DNA from: Bradyrhizobiaceae bacterium
GTDB taxonomy: Bacteria; Pseudomonadota; Alphaproteobacteria; Rhizobiales; Xanthobacteraceae
Direction: 5' to 3'
DNA: 42,976 nucleotides
NCBI GenBank assembly: GCA_020853885.1
Contig: JADYXZ010000015.1
Coordinates: 1-42,976 of the forward strand
Positions 6,975 through 15,324 of the stretch are shown here, in pieces (position 1 is the stretch's first letter; every line of letters begins with the position of its first letter). Position numbers and translations under genes: made by a program. The notes beneath the pieces are model-generated. The model was not told the DNA's origin. It saw only the letters and a program-made list of their open reading frames with translations, and did not search any database.

Positions 6975-8279
6975 CTACGACAGTAATTTGATGACGGTCT
7001 GGACGCAGAAGTAGAGCACCGTAGCCAAGATCACCCCGAGGAAAAGGTTCTCCCACCAGGCGGCGCGATAGACTTGGAAGGTGCCCGGCCGGGGTTCGAA
7101 CTTCGGCACATTGCTCTGCACCATGACCAAGACTAGCGGGATCAGGAAGAAGAAATTGAGCACCGACGTTGCAAAGAGCACCATCGAGACGAAGCCGATG
7201 TCCGTAAAGGTCCAGATCAGCGGTAAGAGAAGGTTGAAGTATAAGAATCCGTTGAAGACCTTGTCCTTGAACTCCGACTCGGGCTTGCCAAGAATTGGAT
7301 CAAGGGCGTCGCGTGCCACTACCGCCTGAGTATAGCCAAAGCCGATCCAACTCGAATAGACGGCAGCGAATAGGCCTACATAGAATAACCAGAACCCGGG
7401 CGCTCCCAGGGTAGTGCCCAATACTTTGGCCATCTCGTCCACGTTCTTCACCTGAACACCTTGTGGATTCAGGACCTCGGCCGCCACGACAAAGAGCATG
7501 GTGTTGAAAACGAGAGTCAAGGCGACGCCTACGAAGGCGTCCCAATTCATCATCTTGTTGTGGGACATGTCCCTCCAGCCCTTCTCGTAGACCAGGTAGG
7601 CATAGGCGACGATGACCACCGATGTGGTGGTGGCGCCCATGACCGAGAGGGCCAGGGAGAACATCTCTGTGGTGCTGCCGCCCGGCATGGGCTTGGGAAT
7701 GAAGGACGAGAGTAACCCGCCGATGTTGGGCGTGACGGCGATGAAGAGATAAAGGATAGCGAGCGACATGGCCGCTAGAATCCACTTGAATATAGTCTCT
7801 AACCAATCATAAGCGTTACGAAAAAGAATGACCAAGCCGATCACAATCCAGATGATCGACCAGACTTTGGCCGAGATGGCAGGAAACATGAAGTGCCAAC
7901 TAATGCCGAAGCCTTTGATGATGTACGAGTTATAGAGATGGGTGGCCAGGGTCACGCCGAAGATCATGTAATAGCGAATCCAAGCGCCGCCGGCCGGGCG
8001 GGTCAGAGCCCAAGAAATCGACTCCCCCGTCGCCAAGTGATACCTTGCCGTGACTGTCTGGAATGCGAAGAGGCCGGCCAGCGCAACGAGCACCAGCCAC
8101 ATAGGAGCCCCGTAGCCAAAACGGGCGCCCATGGTGGTCATTAGGGTGATGTCCCCGGCAGCGAATAACGCCAAGGCTGCCACCATGCCAGGACCCAAAG
8201 AAGTTAAGAATTTCAATGCACGGCCGCTCGGCTGTTTCGATACGGGCATTTTCCCGGCTTGTTCCATGCTTCCCCCCAT
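6975..8279 (-). CDS. Nramp-family-like transporter without the metal-binding motifs
   Basis: A 434-residue inner-membrane protein with about 11 hydrophobic segments and Nramp (LeuT-fold) resemblance. TM1 starts SLGPGMVAALALF as in Nramp, but the metal-binding DPGN of TM1 is AAGDIT here (40-45). The TM6 MPH motif is also not seen; the likely equivalent reads LSVMGATTTS. Metal transport is therefore doubtful, and an organic or other cation substrate is possible, since two SDR genes follow in the same operon. A start at Met5 (8267), preceded by GGGGGA, is an alternative to the one given. Expression is probably controlled by the operator array at 8398-8422. Confidence 0.7.
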   Translation of the reverse strand: MGGSMEQAGKMPVSKQPSGRALKFLTSLGPGMVAALALFAAGDITLMTTMGARFGYGAPMWLVLVALAGLFAFQTVTARYHLATGESISWALTRPAGGAWIRYYMIFGVTLATHLYNSYIIKGFGISWHFMFPAISAKVWSIIWIVIGLVILFRNAYDWLETIFKWILAAMSLAILYLFIAVTPNIGGLLSSFIPKPMPGGSTTEMFSLALSVMGATTTSVVIVAYAYLVYEKGWRDMSHNKMMNWDAFVGVALTLVFNTMLFVVAAEVLNPQGVQVKNVDEMAKVLGTTLGAPGFWLFYVGLFAAVYSSWIGFGYTQAVVARDALDPILGKPESEFKDKVFNGFLYFNLLLPLIWTFTDIGFVSMVLFATSVLNFFFLIPLVLVMVQSNVPKFEPRPGTFQVYRAAWWENLFLGVILATVLYFCVQTVIKLLS

Positions 8280-8397
8280 TTGAGTTCTTAGTTCAATTCC
8301 CCCACGTGCCGGCTCTTAGGCCCGGGCCGATACCAAGCCGCCAGACTGTCCCGGAAACCGCTCCGCGTGGACGGGAACGATTTGCGTTCGCACTTCA

Positions 8398-8422
8398 TTG
8401 CATTATTTGCAATACAATTGCA
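8398..8422. promoter_or_regulatory. Operator array of three half-sites upstream of the Nramp-like operon
   Basis: TTGCA (8398-8402), TGCAA (8408-8412) and TTGCA (8418-8422) step by exactly 10 bp and form two overlapping inverted repeats with 5-bp spacers. This is the arrangement seen at 3891-3915. A minus-strand TTGACA lies at 8459-8454, with a weak -10 (GAGTAT, 8436-8431) 17 bp away, just upstream of the array. Apart from this, the stretch 8280-8588 holds nothing I can support. Confidence 0.65.
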
Positions 8423-8588
8423 TAGTTTTAATACTCTTTCCTTTTATTCTTGCTGTCAAGCAGATTGTGCATTTGAAGCGCAAATTTAAGTCGTGGAAGC
8501 ATGGGGAAGTCGTCCATGAAGCACGTCACGCCACGCTCTTCATCACGGCCGCAGTCGGCAACGACACAGGCGGCAAGCTCACGGACGA

Positions 8589-8687
8589 CCACATGTCATC
8601 CGGCACTTTGGCAACGAGATTGCGCATGCGATGCGCCAGGCAGCGCTGGCGAGCCGCCCGCGCATACACCTCGATCGCCTTGATGAT
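8589..8687 (-). pseudogene. Fragment of a second IS256-type transposase, reversed
   Basis: The minus strand encodes KAIEVYARAARQRCLAHRMR followed by NLVAKVPDDMW. This is the internal RC-x-H-x-x-RN-x-x-AKVP segment of IS256-family transposases. Only about 33 codons are recognisable. It abuts the N-terminus of the plus-strand transposase at about 8680, so one IS256-type element appears to have been joined head to head with another. Confidence 0.5.
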
Positions 8688-9785
8688 GCTGCTCGATGCG
8701 GAGGCGGATCGCGGCTGTGCAATGCGCGGCGCTATGAGCGCAGCGAAGCGCGGCGCGACACGCGGGCCGGGCATTACGAGCGCAAGCTGCACACCAAGGC
8801 CGGCGAGGTGCGGCTTAAGATGTCGAAGCTGCGTCAGCAGACCTTCGAGACGGCGATCATCGAGCGCTACCGCCGACGGGAGAGCTCGGTGGAGGAGGCG
8901 CTGATCGAAATGTACCTAGCCGGGGTCTCGGTGCGGCGGGTCGAGGACATCACGGAAGCGCTGTGGGGCACACGGGTATCGCCGGCGACGGTCTCGGAGC
9001 TGAACAAGAAGATCTACGGAACGATCGAAGCCTGGCGCAACCGCCCGATCGAGGGTGAGCATCCCTACGTCTACGTGGACGGCATCGTGCTCATGCGCAG
9101 CTGGGCCGGCGAGGTACGCAACGTATCGCTGCTGGTCGCGATCGGTGTCAATCACCAAGGCTATCGGGAGATTCTCGGCATCTGCGAGGGCGCCAAGGAG
9201 GGCAAGGCTGGCTGGAGCGCGTTTCTCAAGCATCTCAAGGAGCGCGGCCGGCGCGACGTGCGGCTGATCATCTCCGATGCCTGTCTCGGCCTTGCCGAGA
9301 GTGCGGCCGAGTTCTTCCCCGAGGCGGGTTGGCAGCGTTGCATCGTGCACTGGTACCGCAACATCTTCAGCCACGTGCCGTCGACCAAGGTGCGGGAGAT
9401 CGCGGCCATGCTCAAGGCGATCCACGCGGGCGAGGACGTCGTGGCAGCGCGGGAGAAGGCTGTCCGCGTGATCGAGAAGTTGCGCGGCTTGCGTCTCACC
9501 AAGGCCGCCGAGCTCGTGGAAGCGGCGGTCGAGGAGACCCTCACCTACTACGCTTTCCCCGAGGAGCACTGGCGGCGCATCCGCACCAACAATCCGCTCG
9601 AGCGTCTCCTGCGCGAAATCCGGCGACGGACGCGCGTGGTCGGCGCGTTCCCGGACGGGCAGTCCGCCCTCAATCTTGCTGCGGCCAGGCTCCGGCACGT
9701 TGCGGGCACAGCATGGTCGAGCAAGCGATACTTGAACATGGAGTTGCTGAGGGACCAGCAGATGACAGGAGCCATCACCGCGTGA
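8671..9785 (+). pseudogene. IS256-family transposase, truncated at the N-terminus and frameshifted
   Basis: A DDE (Transposase_mut) enzyme of the IS256 family. From 8712 on, one frame reads RLCNARRYERSEARRDTRAG and continues without interruption to the stop at 9785. The acidic residues are in YVDG, IISDACLGL and NNPLERLLREIRRRTR. Upstream, LMMLLDAEAD (the normal preceding segment) sits in another frame. A 2-bp insertion (CG, 8710-8711) would account for this. About 40-60 N-terminal residues are missing and the reversed fragment at 8589-8687 takes their place. The element is probably inactive. Terminal inverted repeats were not located; the 153 bp after the stop hold no gene. Confidence 0.8.
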
Positions 9786-9938
9786 GCCAGTACCGGGCGC
9801 CGCTCAGCCCAAATCAAAAGTGCGAAAGATTCTGGACACCACCAAGAATCGGTCTCTGCTCGATTTTAGATCATAGTCCAGCGCACTCGGTCACTAGCGG
9901 ACCGACCAAACCGCGCAAGTTGCCTATTCGCGTGCGGA

Positions 9939-10859
9939 TCACAAAGATGCTGCCTCAGTAACAGATCTATCCCATATCTCATCCATCGAAAGTGCTCGCG
10001 GGAGCATTGCTTGGGATTTCATGTACCGCAATGCTACGGAAATCACCGGTTCGAGTGCTGAACGACCAATTGGCAGGATAAAGCCAGCGTTTTCTCTGTT
10101 GCTGGCGACTGACCAAGCATCTCTAACCGCGCCGAGAAACGCCTCGATCAACTTCGGTCGAGCCTCGACCACGGCACGGCGAGCAACGATTACATGATTC
10201 ACCGGCACGAATTTATACTTCTCGTAAAAGCGTTTCGCCGCTCCTATTGCATCTGGATAGACTTCGCGAACCTCACCACTTTCTGGCTTATCGCGACCGA
10301 GGATAACTGCATCTAGCTCACCAGACTTCAATAGAGTCAGCATTTCGAGGCCTTGGTTGCCTCGTTCAACCCAAGGCGGATCGCTGACTTCTTCAATGTG
10401 CGGGCTCTCAAAGGTAATCCACTTAATGAGATTTGGCGTAATCCCAAAATCGTCCTGAAGCAGTCCACGTACCCACATGCCCGTCGTTTGGCTGTATGCC
10501 CGGACGCCCACACGCCGGCCAGTGAGATCTGCAGGCGAGCGAATCGATCGATTGTCGGCCCTGCAGACCAAGCTATCCTCTTGAAATCGAACCGCTACGG
10601 CCACAGGGAGAAGAACTAAATCTTTCTCTAAGGCTTTTGCCTGAAGAAAAGTGGCTAAGGCCATCTCAGAAATATCGAAGCTGCCCTTTCTTATCATTGG
10701 CCCAAAGGCTGCTGTAATGGGCGACACATCAATGAATTCAAAAGAAGGAAGGTAGCGCGAACTCAATTTCGACTTGAGGACACTTGTATGCGGGTATGCG
10801 CCGAGCGCTACGCGCAGTGGCGGACTACCTTCGGCAAGATGCAAACCTACTAGGGTCAT
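9939..10859 (-). CDS. 4,5-dihydroxyphthalate decarboxylase-like protein (binding-protein fold)
   Basis: A 306-residue protein resembling the family annotated as 4,5-dihydroxyphthalate decarboxylase. Typical segments are LRVALGAYPHTSVLKS near the N-terminus, SEMALATFLQAKA, GRRVGVRAYSQTTGMWVRG, and PVNHVIVARR. The fold is that of NMT1/PhnD-type periplasmic binding proteins. No signal peptide is visible, which favours a cytoplasmic enzyme over a transporter component. It is the last gene of the minus-strand unit containing hyuA, hyuB, livK and the MetE-like gene, 74 bp after the latter. A decarboxylation step in that pathway is possible but unproven. No clear ribosome binding site precedes the ATG at 10859. 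Confidence 0.65.
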   Translation of the reverse strand: MTLVGLHLAEGSPPLRVALGAYPHTSVLKSKLSSRYLPSFEFIDVSPITAAFGPMIRKGSFDISEMALATFLQAKALEKDLVLLPVAVAVRFQEDSLVCRADNRSIRSPADLTGRRVGVRAYSQTTGMWVRGLLQDDFGITPNLIKWITFESPHIEEVSDPPWVERGNQGLEMLTLLKSGELDAVILGRDKPESGEVREVYPDAIGAAKRFYEKYKFVPVNHVIVARRAVVEARPKLIEAFLGAVRDAWSVASNRENAGFILPIGRSALEPVISVALRYMKSQAMLPRALSMDEIWDRSVTEAASL

Positions 10860-10933
10860 TGGGTGAGCGCTAAGGACTATCTGTTAGCCCGCGGTTATTC
10901 ACTCGTAGCCTTGAGCGGCGGCGGTGCAGAAAG

Positions 10934-12118
10934 TCAAGAGGGCCACAGCCGCGATGTCGCGATCCGCGCCCCTTCGACCAGCGACTTCAGCTTTGCCCAG
11001 GCGACGTCGGGATGCACTTCGTCGCCTGCCCTCGCCGACGCAAAGCCACAATCGGTACCGGCAATGACCCGCTCCCGTCCTACGACGCTCGCGAACTTCT
11101 CGATTCGATCTGCGACAAGTTCGGGATGCTCGACCAAGTAGACGCAATGAGACACGACGCCGGGAATGAGGATCTTCTCGTCGGGGAGCTTCACCTCTTC
11201 CCAGATGCGCCATTCATGCTCATGCCGGGGGTTCGCCGCCTCGATCGAATAGGCGCGGGCGCGCACCTTGAGCATGAGGTCGACATAGTGTTTCAGCTCG
11301 AGGTCATGGACGCGCGGCGCGACATTGATACTGTAGCAAGTGTGGAATCGGACTCTGTCTTCCGGGATTCCCTTCAGCGAATGGTTCAGCACCTCGACCC
11401 GTAGCTCCATGAACTTGCGGTTCTCCTCGAGCGTGAGCTCCGGAATTCGATTGTAATGGGTGATCAGCCGCGGATCGTCGACCTGCAACAGGAAGCCGGA
11501 ATCGACGATCGCTTTGTATTCCTCCCGCATCGCGTCGGCCAACGCGAAGAGATATTCCTCCTCGGAATTGTAGTACTGGTTCTCGAAATACATTTCGAGA
11601 TTCGTCGGCGAGATCGCCGTAATGAAAGCTTCCTCGACATCGACGCCGGCGGTTGCCGCTTTCAGATGCTCGATGTCGGCTTTGACTTGATCATGGCCAA
11701 TATACTTGATCGGGCCGGTGCAGACCAACGAAACGGCGTCTTCGGGACGGCCGGTCAATGCACGCCGCGCGCCGAACATCTTGCGCATTTCTTCGTAAAC
11801 GGCGGGAAATTCAAGTGAATCGCGAGTCGGCCGGCTGATGTGCTTGGGCGGATATTTTACCCGCTCCAATCCACCGATGCGCGTATTGGCGTAGGTCGCA
11901 AAACTCGCACGTCCATGCTCGCCGTCGTCGACGACGTCGATGCCATATTCGGCCTGCCTGCGGACGACGTTCTTGATCGCTTCCGAAATCTGCCGCTCGA
12001 GACTCTCTGCGTTGTAGGATTCTCCGGAGTCCCTGGCATGAAGCGGCAGGAGCAATTCGCGCGGCCGCGGCAGGCTGCCCGTGTGGGTCGTGAGCACTCG
12101 CTGTTCGCTCCGCTTCAT
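10934..12118 (-). CDS. MetE-like zinc methyl/alkyltransferase (cobalamin-independent methionine synthase II family)
   Basis: A 394-residue protein of the MetE C-terminal/EaCoMT family, which uses Zn to activate a thiol for alkyl transfer. It starts RVLTTHTGSLPRPREL (7-22), the typical opening. The zinc ligands His259-x-Cys261 (FHTCYS) and Cys357 (GTDCGF) are intact, with Glu293 in SIEAANPR as a possible fourth. It lacks the N-terminal half of true MetE, so it is not a normal methionine synthase. The size is near that of epoxyalkane:CoM transferase (about 377 residues), which is one possibility. Demethylation or alkyl transfer in the hydantoinase-type pathway is another. AGAGG precedes the ATG. 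Confidence 0.75.
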   Translation of the reverse strand: MKRSEQRVLTTHTGSLPRPRELLLPLHARDSGESYNAESLERQISEAIKNVVRRQAEYGIDVVDDGEHGRASFATYANTRIGGLERVKYPPKHISRPTRDSLEFPAVYEEMRKMFGARRALTGRPEDAVSLVCTGPIKYIGHDQVKADIEHLKAATAGVDVEEAFITAISPTNLEMYFENQYYNSEEEYLFALADAMREEYKAIVDSGFLLQVDDPRLITHYNRIPELTLEENRKFMELRVEVLNHSLKGIPEDRVRFHTCYSINVAPRVHDLELKHYVDLMLKVRARAYSIEAANPRHEHEWRIWEEVKLPDEKILIPGVVSHCVYLVEHPELVADRIEKFASVVGRERVIAGTDCGFASARAGDEVHPDVAWAKLKSLVEGARIATSRLWPS

Positions 12119-12283
12119 GATTACCTCTACCTTCCCGGACTCTGATCAAAGACGACTAAGCTCTTGGGGCGATGTCGCCGATTTTCGATTGAATTTTCGC
12201 ACCGCCCTGCCTCGACACGAGGCCTGAATAAGTACGGCCGGAGCGCGCGGCATTCGCCGCGAAGCCCCGGCCGCAAGTTCGCT

Positions 12284-13489
12284 CTACTTCTTGAGCAGCG
12301 GGCACTCGCTTTCCGCGACCGGCACCGCTGCATCCTGGGCCGAGATGACCGCGACCTGCTTCAGAAGGTCCCACTCACCCTTCGACTCGGACGGCTTCTT
12401 CACTTCGAACACGTACATGTCTCGCATGACATGACCGTCTTCGCGAATCCGCCCGTTCTTTGTCATGAAGTCGTTGATCGGAAGCTCGCGCATTTTCTTG
12501 ATGACCGCATCCGTGTCGTCGGTATTGGCAGCCTTCACCGCCTTCAGATAGTGGGTGACGGCGCTGTAGGTGCCGGCGTGGTACATCGTCGGCTGCCGTT
12601 TCATTTCCGCCGACCAACGCTTGGCGAAGGCGCGGGTCTCGTCGTTCTGGTCCCAGTAGAACGGGAGCGTGACGGTCAGTCCCTGCGCCACTTCCAGGCC
12701 GGCGCCGTGCACATCCGTGATCAGGAACAGCAACGAGGCCAGGCGCTGCTTGCCGTCGCGGCCGATCCCGAACTCGCGGGCCTGCTTGAGCGAGTTCACC
12801 GTGTCGATGCCGGCGTTCGCGAGACCGATGACCTTCGCTCCCGAGCTCTTCGCCTGCAGCAGGAACGACGAGAGATCCGGCGTAAAGATTGGATGCTGAA
12901 CGCGCCCGACGACCTTTCCGCCGCTCTGTTCGACAACCTTCTTCGCGTCAGCCTCGAGCGCGTGGCCGAAGGCATAGTCCACGGTCACAAAGAACCAAGT
13001 ATCGTTGCCCGACTTCGTCAGCGCCCGGGCGGTGCTGGCCGCCACGTTGTAGGTGTCGTGCACCCAGTGGAAACCGTTGGTCGAGCATTGCTTGCCGGTC
13101 AGGCTGGAGGCGCTGGCAGCTACCGGGATGTCGATCTTGTTCTTCTCCTTGGTCAGCTGCTGGACGGCGAGCGCGACCGCGGAGTTGCCGAGGCCGATGA
13201 TCGCGTCGACATTCTCGACGTCGTACCACTTACGCGCGACGAGGGTTCCGACGTCGGTCTTGTTCTGGTGATCGGCAAACACCACCTCGATGTCTTTTCC
13301 GAGCACCTGCTTGCCGAAGTCCTCGAGCGCGAGCTTGACGGAGACCACGTCTCCGGGCCCCTGATTCTGGCTGTAGGGACCCGACGCATCGTGCAGGATT
13401 CCGATCTTCACTTTGCCGTCGCCGGCCTCAGCCGAACCCGCGAACGCGATCGCCACGATCGCCAGCGCGGCTATTCCCGACTTACGCAT
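12284..13489 (-). CDS. LivK-type ABC transporter substrate-binding protein
   Basis: A 401-residue periplasmic binding protein of the branched-chain amino acid/amide family (Peripla_BP_6). The start is ATG at 13489, preceded by GGGAGG on the minus strand; the frame is open further upstream, but that overlaps hyuB. A Sec signal peptide (MRKSGIAALAIVAIAFAGSAEA) ends with an A-E-A cleavage site. The mature protein begins KVKIGILHDASGPYSQNQGPG. With LivH, LivM, LivG and LivF at 17513-20911 it makes a complete importer, although it is separated from them by hyuA and hyuB. The ligand is probably a carboxylate, amide or lactam used by the neighbouring enzymes. Confidence 0.9.
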   Translation of the reverse strand: MRKSGIAALAIVAIAFAGSAEAGDGKVKIGILHDASGPYSQNQGPGDVVSVKLALEDFGKQVLGKDIEVVFADHQNKTDVGTLVARKWYDVENVDAIIGLGNSAVALAVQQLTKEKNKIDIPVAASASSLTGKQCSTNGFHWVHDTYNVAASTARALTKSGNDTWFFVTVDYAFGHALEADAKKVVEQSGGKVVGRVQHPIFTPDLSSFLLQAKSSGAKVIGLANAGIDTVNSLKQAREFGIGRDGKQRLASLLFLITDVHGAGLEVAQGLTVTLPFYWDQNDETRAFAKRWSAEMKRQPTMYHAGTYSAVTHYLKAVKAANTDDTDAVIKKMRELPINDFMTKNGRIREDGHVMRDMYVFEVKKPSESKGEWDLLKQVAVISAQDAAVPVAESECPLLKK

Positions 13490-13518
13490 TGGTACCTCCC
13501 TCTTCTCCAAACGTTGTT

Positions 13519-15324
13519 TCAGTTTTGACCTGCTGCCTTCTTCGTCGTCTGTCTGACCTCGTTCGAACCGCCGCTCTTGCTCACTTTGGCGCCCCGCAAC
13601 GCGCGGGTGCGTGATTCGTCCAGCGTCCACGTGCCGGCCTGCCTAACCGCCACGACGCCATAGTCGTCCCGCGCCTGCTCCGCCGTAATGAGCCCGGCAG
13701 TGAGATCCGAAAGCACGGCCGCGGGATCGCGCTCGCGCGCATTTCCCCAGCCGCCTCCGCCGGGCGTGCCAATCGTTACGGAATCGCCGGCACGCATCGG
13801 CACGCCTTCATCTTTCGTGATGTGGGGCGGTACGTACTTCTTGCCTTCGAGCGCGTACTCGACGGTCGCCATCGCCCCCGGCTCGCCACCGTGAAGCCCG
13901 AACGGGGCAAACATTCCGCGGTCGCCGATCACACTGGAAACGGCCTCGCCCCGCAACAAGGCCACCTCGAATTCGACGCCGTAGCCGCCGCGGAATTGAC
14001 CCGCGCCGCCGGATCCTTCGCGCAGCCGGTAGTAGTTGAAGAGAATCGGATAGAGCTGCTCAAGCACCTCGATCGGCGACGTACGTGCCGCCGAGATTGG
14101 AGCGGCGCCATTCGACAGCCCGTCGATGCCCAATTGGCCGCCGTAGCCGCCGCCGCTGAAGCGGAACATGATGTACGACCTGCGATTCTCCGGGTCGTAT
14201 CCGCTGATAGTGAAGTTCTCGACCGAGCCGAAGCAGGCAGCGGGCACCTGGTCGGGAATCGCCTGCGCCAGCGCACCGAAGACCGCATCGACCACGCGCA
14301 GCGAAACCTCCGCCGACGAACCCGAAACCGCTTTCGGGAACTGCGCGTTCAGGAACGTCGTCTCGGGCGCGATCACACGCACGGGCCGGAAGGCGCCTGC
14401 GTTGATCGGCACGTCGGGGAAGATGTGTTTCAGCGCGACATACACCGACGATACGGTCGCGGAAAGACTTCCATTCATCGCGCCCTTCACCGGCGGGCTC
14501 GAACGCGAGAAGTCCAGAATCAAGTCGTCGCCGCGAACCTGAAGATCGAGCGCAACCTTGATCGGCTCGAGAATCAGACCATCCGAATCGACGAAAGTTT
14601 CGAACGAATAGCTGCCGTCCGGAATTTTTTTGATGTGCGCCCTGATCTGCTGCTCGGCTCGTTCCGTGAGCTCGTGCATGTAGCGGCGGACCTCGCCGGC
14701 GCCGTACTTATCCACGAGGGCAGTCAGCCGGCTGTGTCCGACGTTGATCGCGGCGAGCTGCGCCTTCAGATCGCCGAGGCGTTCTTCGGGCACCCGCATG
14801 TTTGCGAACAGCAGCTTTAAGAGATCCTCCTGAATCACCCCCTTGCGGGACAGCAACACTGGCGGAATGCGGACGCCTTCCTGATAAATCTCCGTGGCGC
14901 GCACACCGAAGCCGCCGGGGACCGCGCCGCCGATATCCGTCCAGTGCCCGCAGTTGGCGAGCACGGCAAAGCGCTCACCCTTGTAGAAGAAGGGACGCAC
15001 AAGCTTGACGTCCATCAGATGCGTTCCACCCCGGTAGGGATCGTTCAGCATGACGACGTCGTCCGGGCCGAGATCGGGGTAGTCAGCGAGCGCGGATTGC
15101 ACCGCGAACTGCATGACACCGACGAAGATGGGCATTCCCGTATCGCCTTGGGCGATGACGTCCCCGGTCACGGCATCGTAGAGCCCGTTCGCTCGATCCC
15201 GCGCCTCCGACATGATCGGCGTGAACGCAGCCTTCTCCAGCGCCAGATCCATCTCGTTGACGATCTGGCGAAGCGCGTTCTGCATAACGGCCAAGGTGGC
15301 CGGGTCGATCTGCGCGGCCTTCAT
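13519..15324 (-). CDS. hyuB: Hydantoinase B/oxoprolinase-family subunit
   Basis: A 601-residue HyuB-type subunit. With HyuA it forms ATP-dependent ring-opening or carboxylating enzymes (N-methylhydantoinase, 5-oxoprolinase, caprolactamase, acetone/acetophenone carboxylase). The start is the ATG at 15322-15324, overlapping the hyuA stop by 4 bp (ATGA). Typical segments are MQNALRQIVNEMDLALEKAAFTPIMSEARD near the N-terminus (in two runs), QGDTGMPIFVG, DVVMLNDPYRGGTHLMD, and a C-terminal GGGGWGNARERDP. The longer frame upstream is only a shadow of hyuA. The substrate cannot be decided from sequence alone. Confidence 0.9.
   Translation of the reverse strand: MKAAQIDPATLAVMQNALRQIVNEMDLALEKAAFTPIMSEARDRANGLYDAVTGDVIAQGDTGMPIFVGVMQFAVQSALADYPDLGPDDVVMLNDPYRGGTHLMDVKLVRPFFYKGERFAVLANCGHWTDIGGAVPGGFGVRATEIYQEGVRIPPVLLSRKGVIQEDLLKLLFANMRVPEERLGDLKAQLAAINVGHSRLTALVDKYGAGEVRRYMHELTERAEQQIRAHIKKIPDGSYSFETFVDSDGLILEPIKVALDLQVRGDDLILDFSRSSPPVKGAMNGSLSATVSSVYVALKHIFPDVPINAGAFRPVRVIAPETTFLNAQFPKAVSGSSAEVSLRVVDAVFGALAQAIPDQVPAACFGSVENFTISGYDPENRRSYIMFRFSGGGYGGQLGIDGLSNGAAPISAARTSPIEVLEQLYPILFNYYRLREGSGGAGQFRGGYGVEFEVALLRGEAVSSVIGDRGMFAPFGLHGGEPGAMATVEYALEGKKYVPPHITKDEGVPMRAGDSVTIGTPGGGGWGNARERDPAAVLSDLTAGLITAEQARDDYGVVAVRQAGTWTLDESRTRALRGAKVSKSGGSNEVRQTTKKAAGQN

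Noticed and set aside
12164-13528. Plus-strand open frame of 454 codons
   Set aside because: Antisense to the LivK-type binding protein, which has a signal peptide and family motifs on the minus strand.
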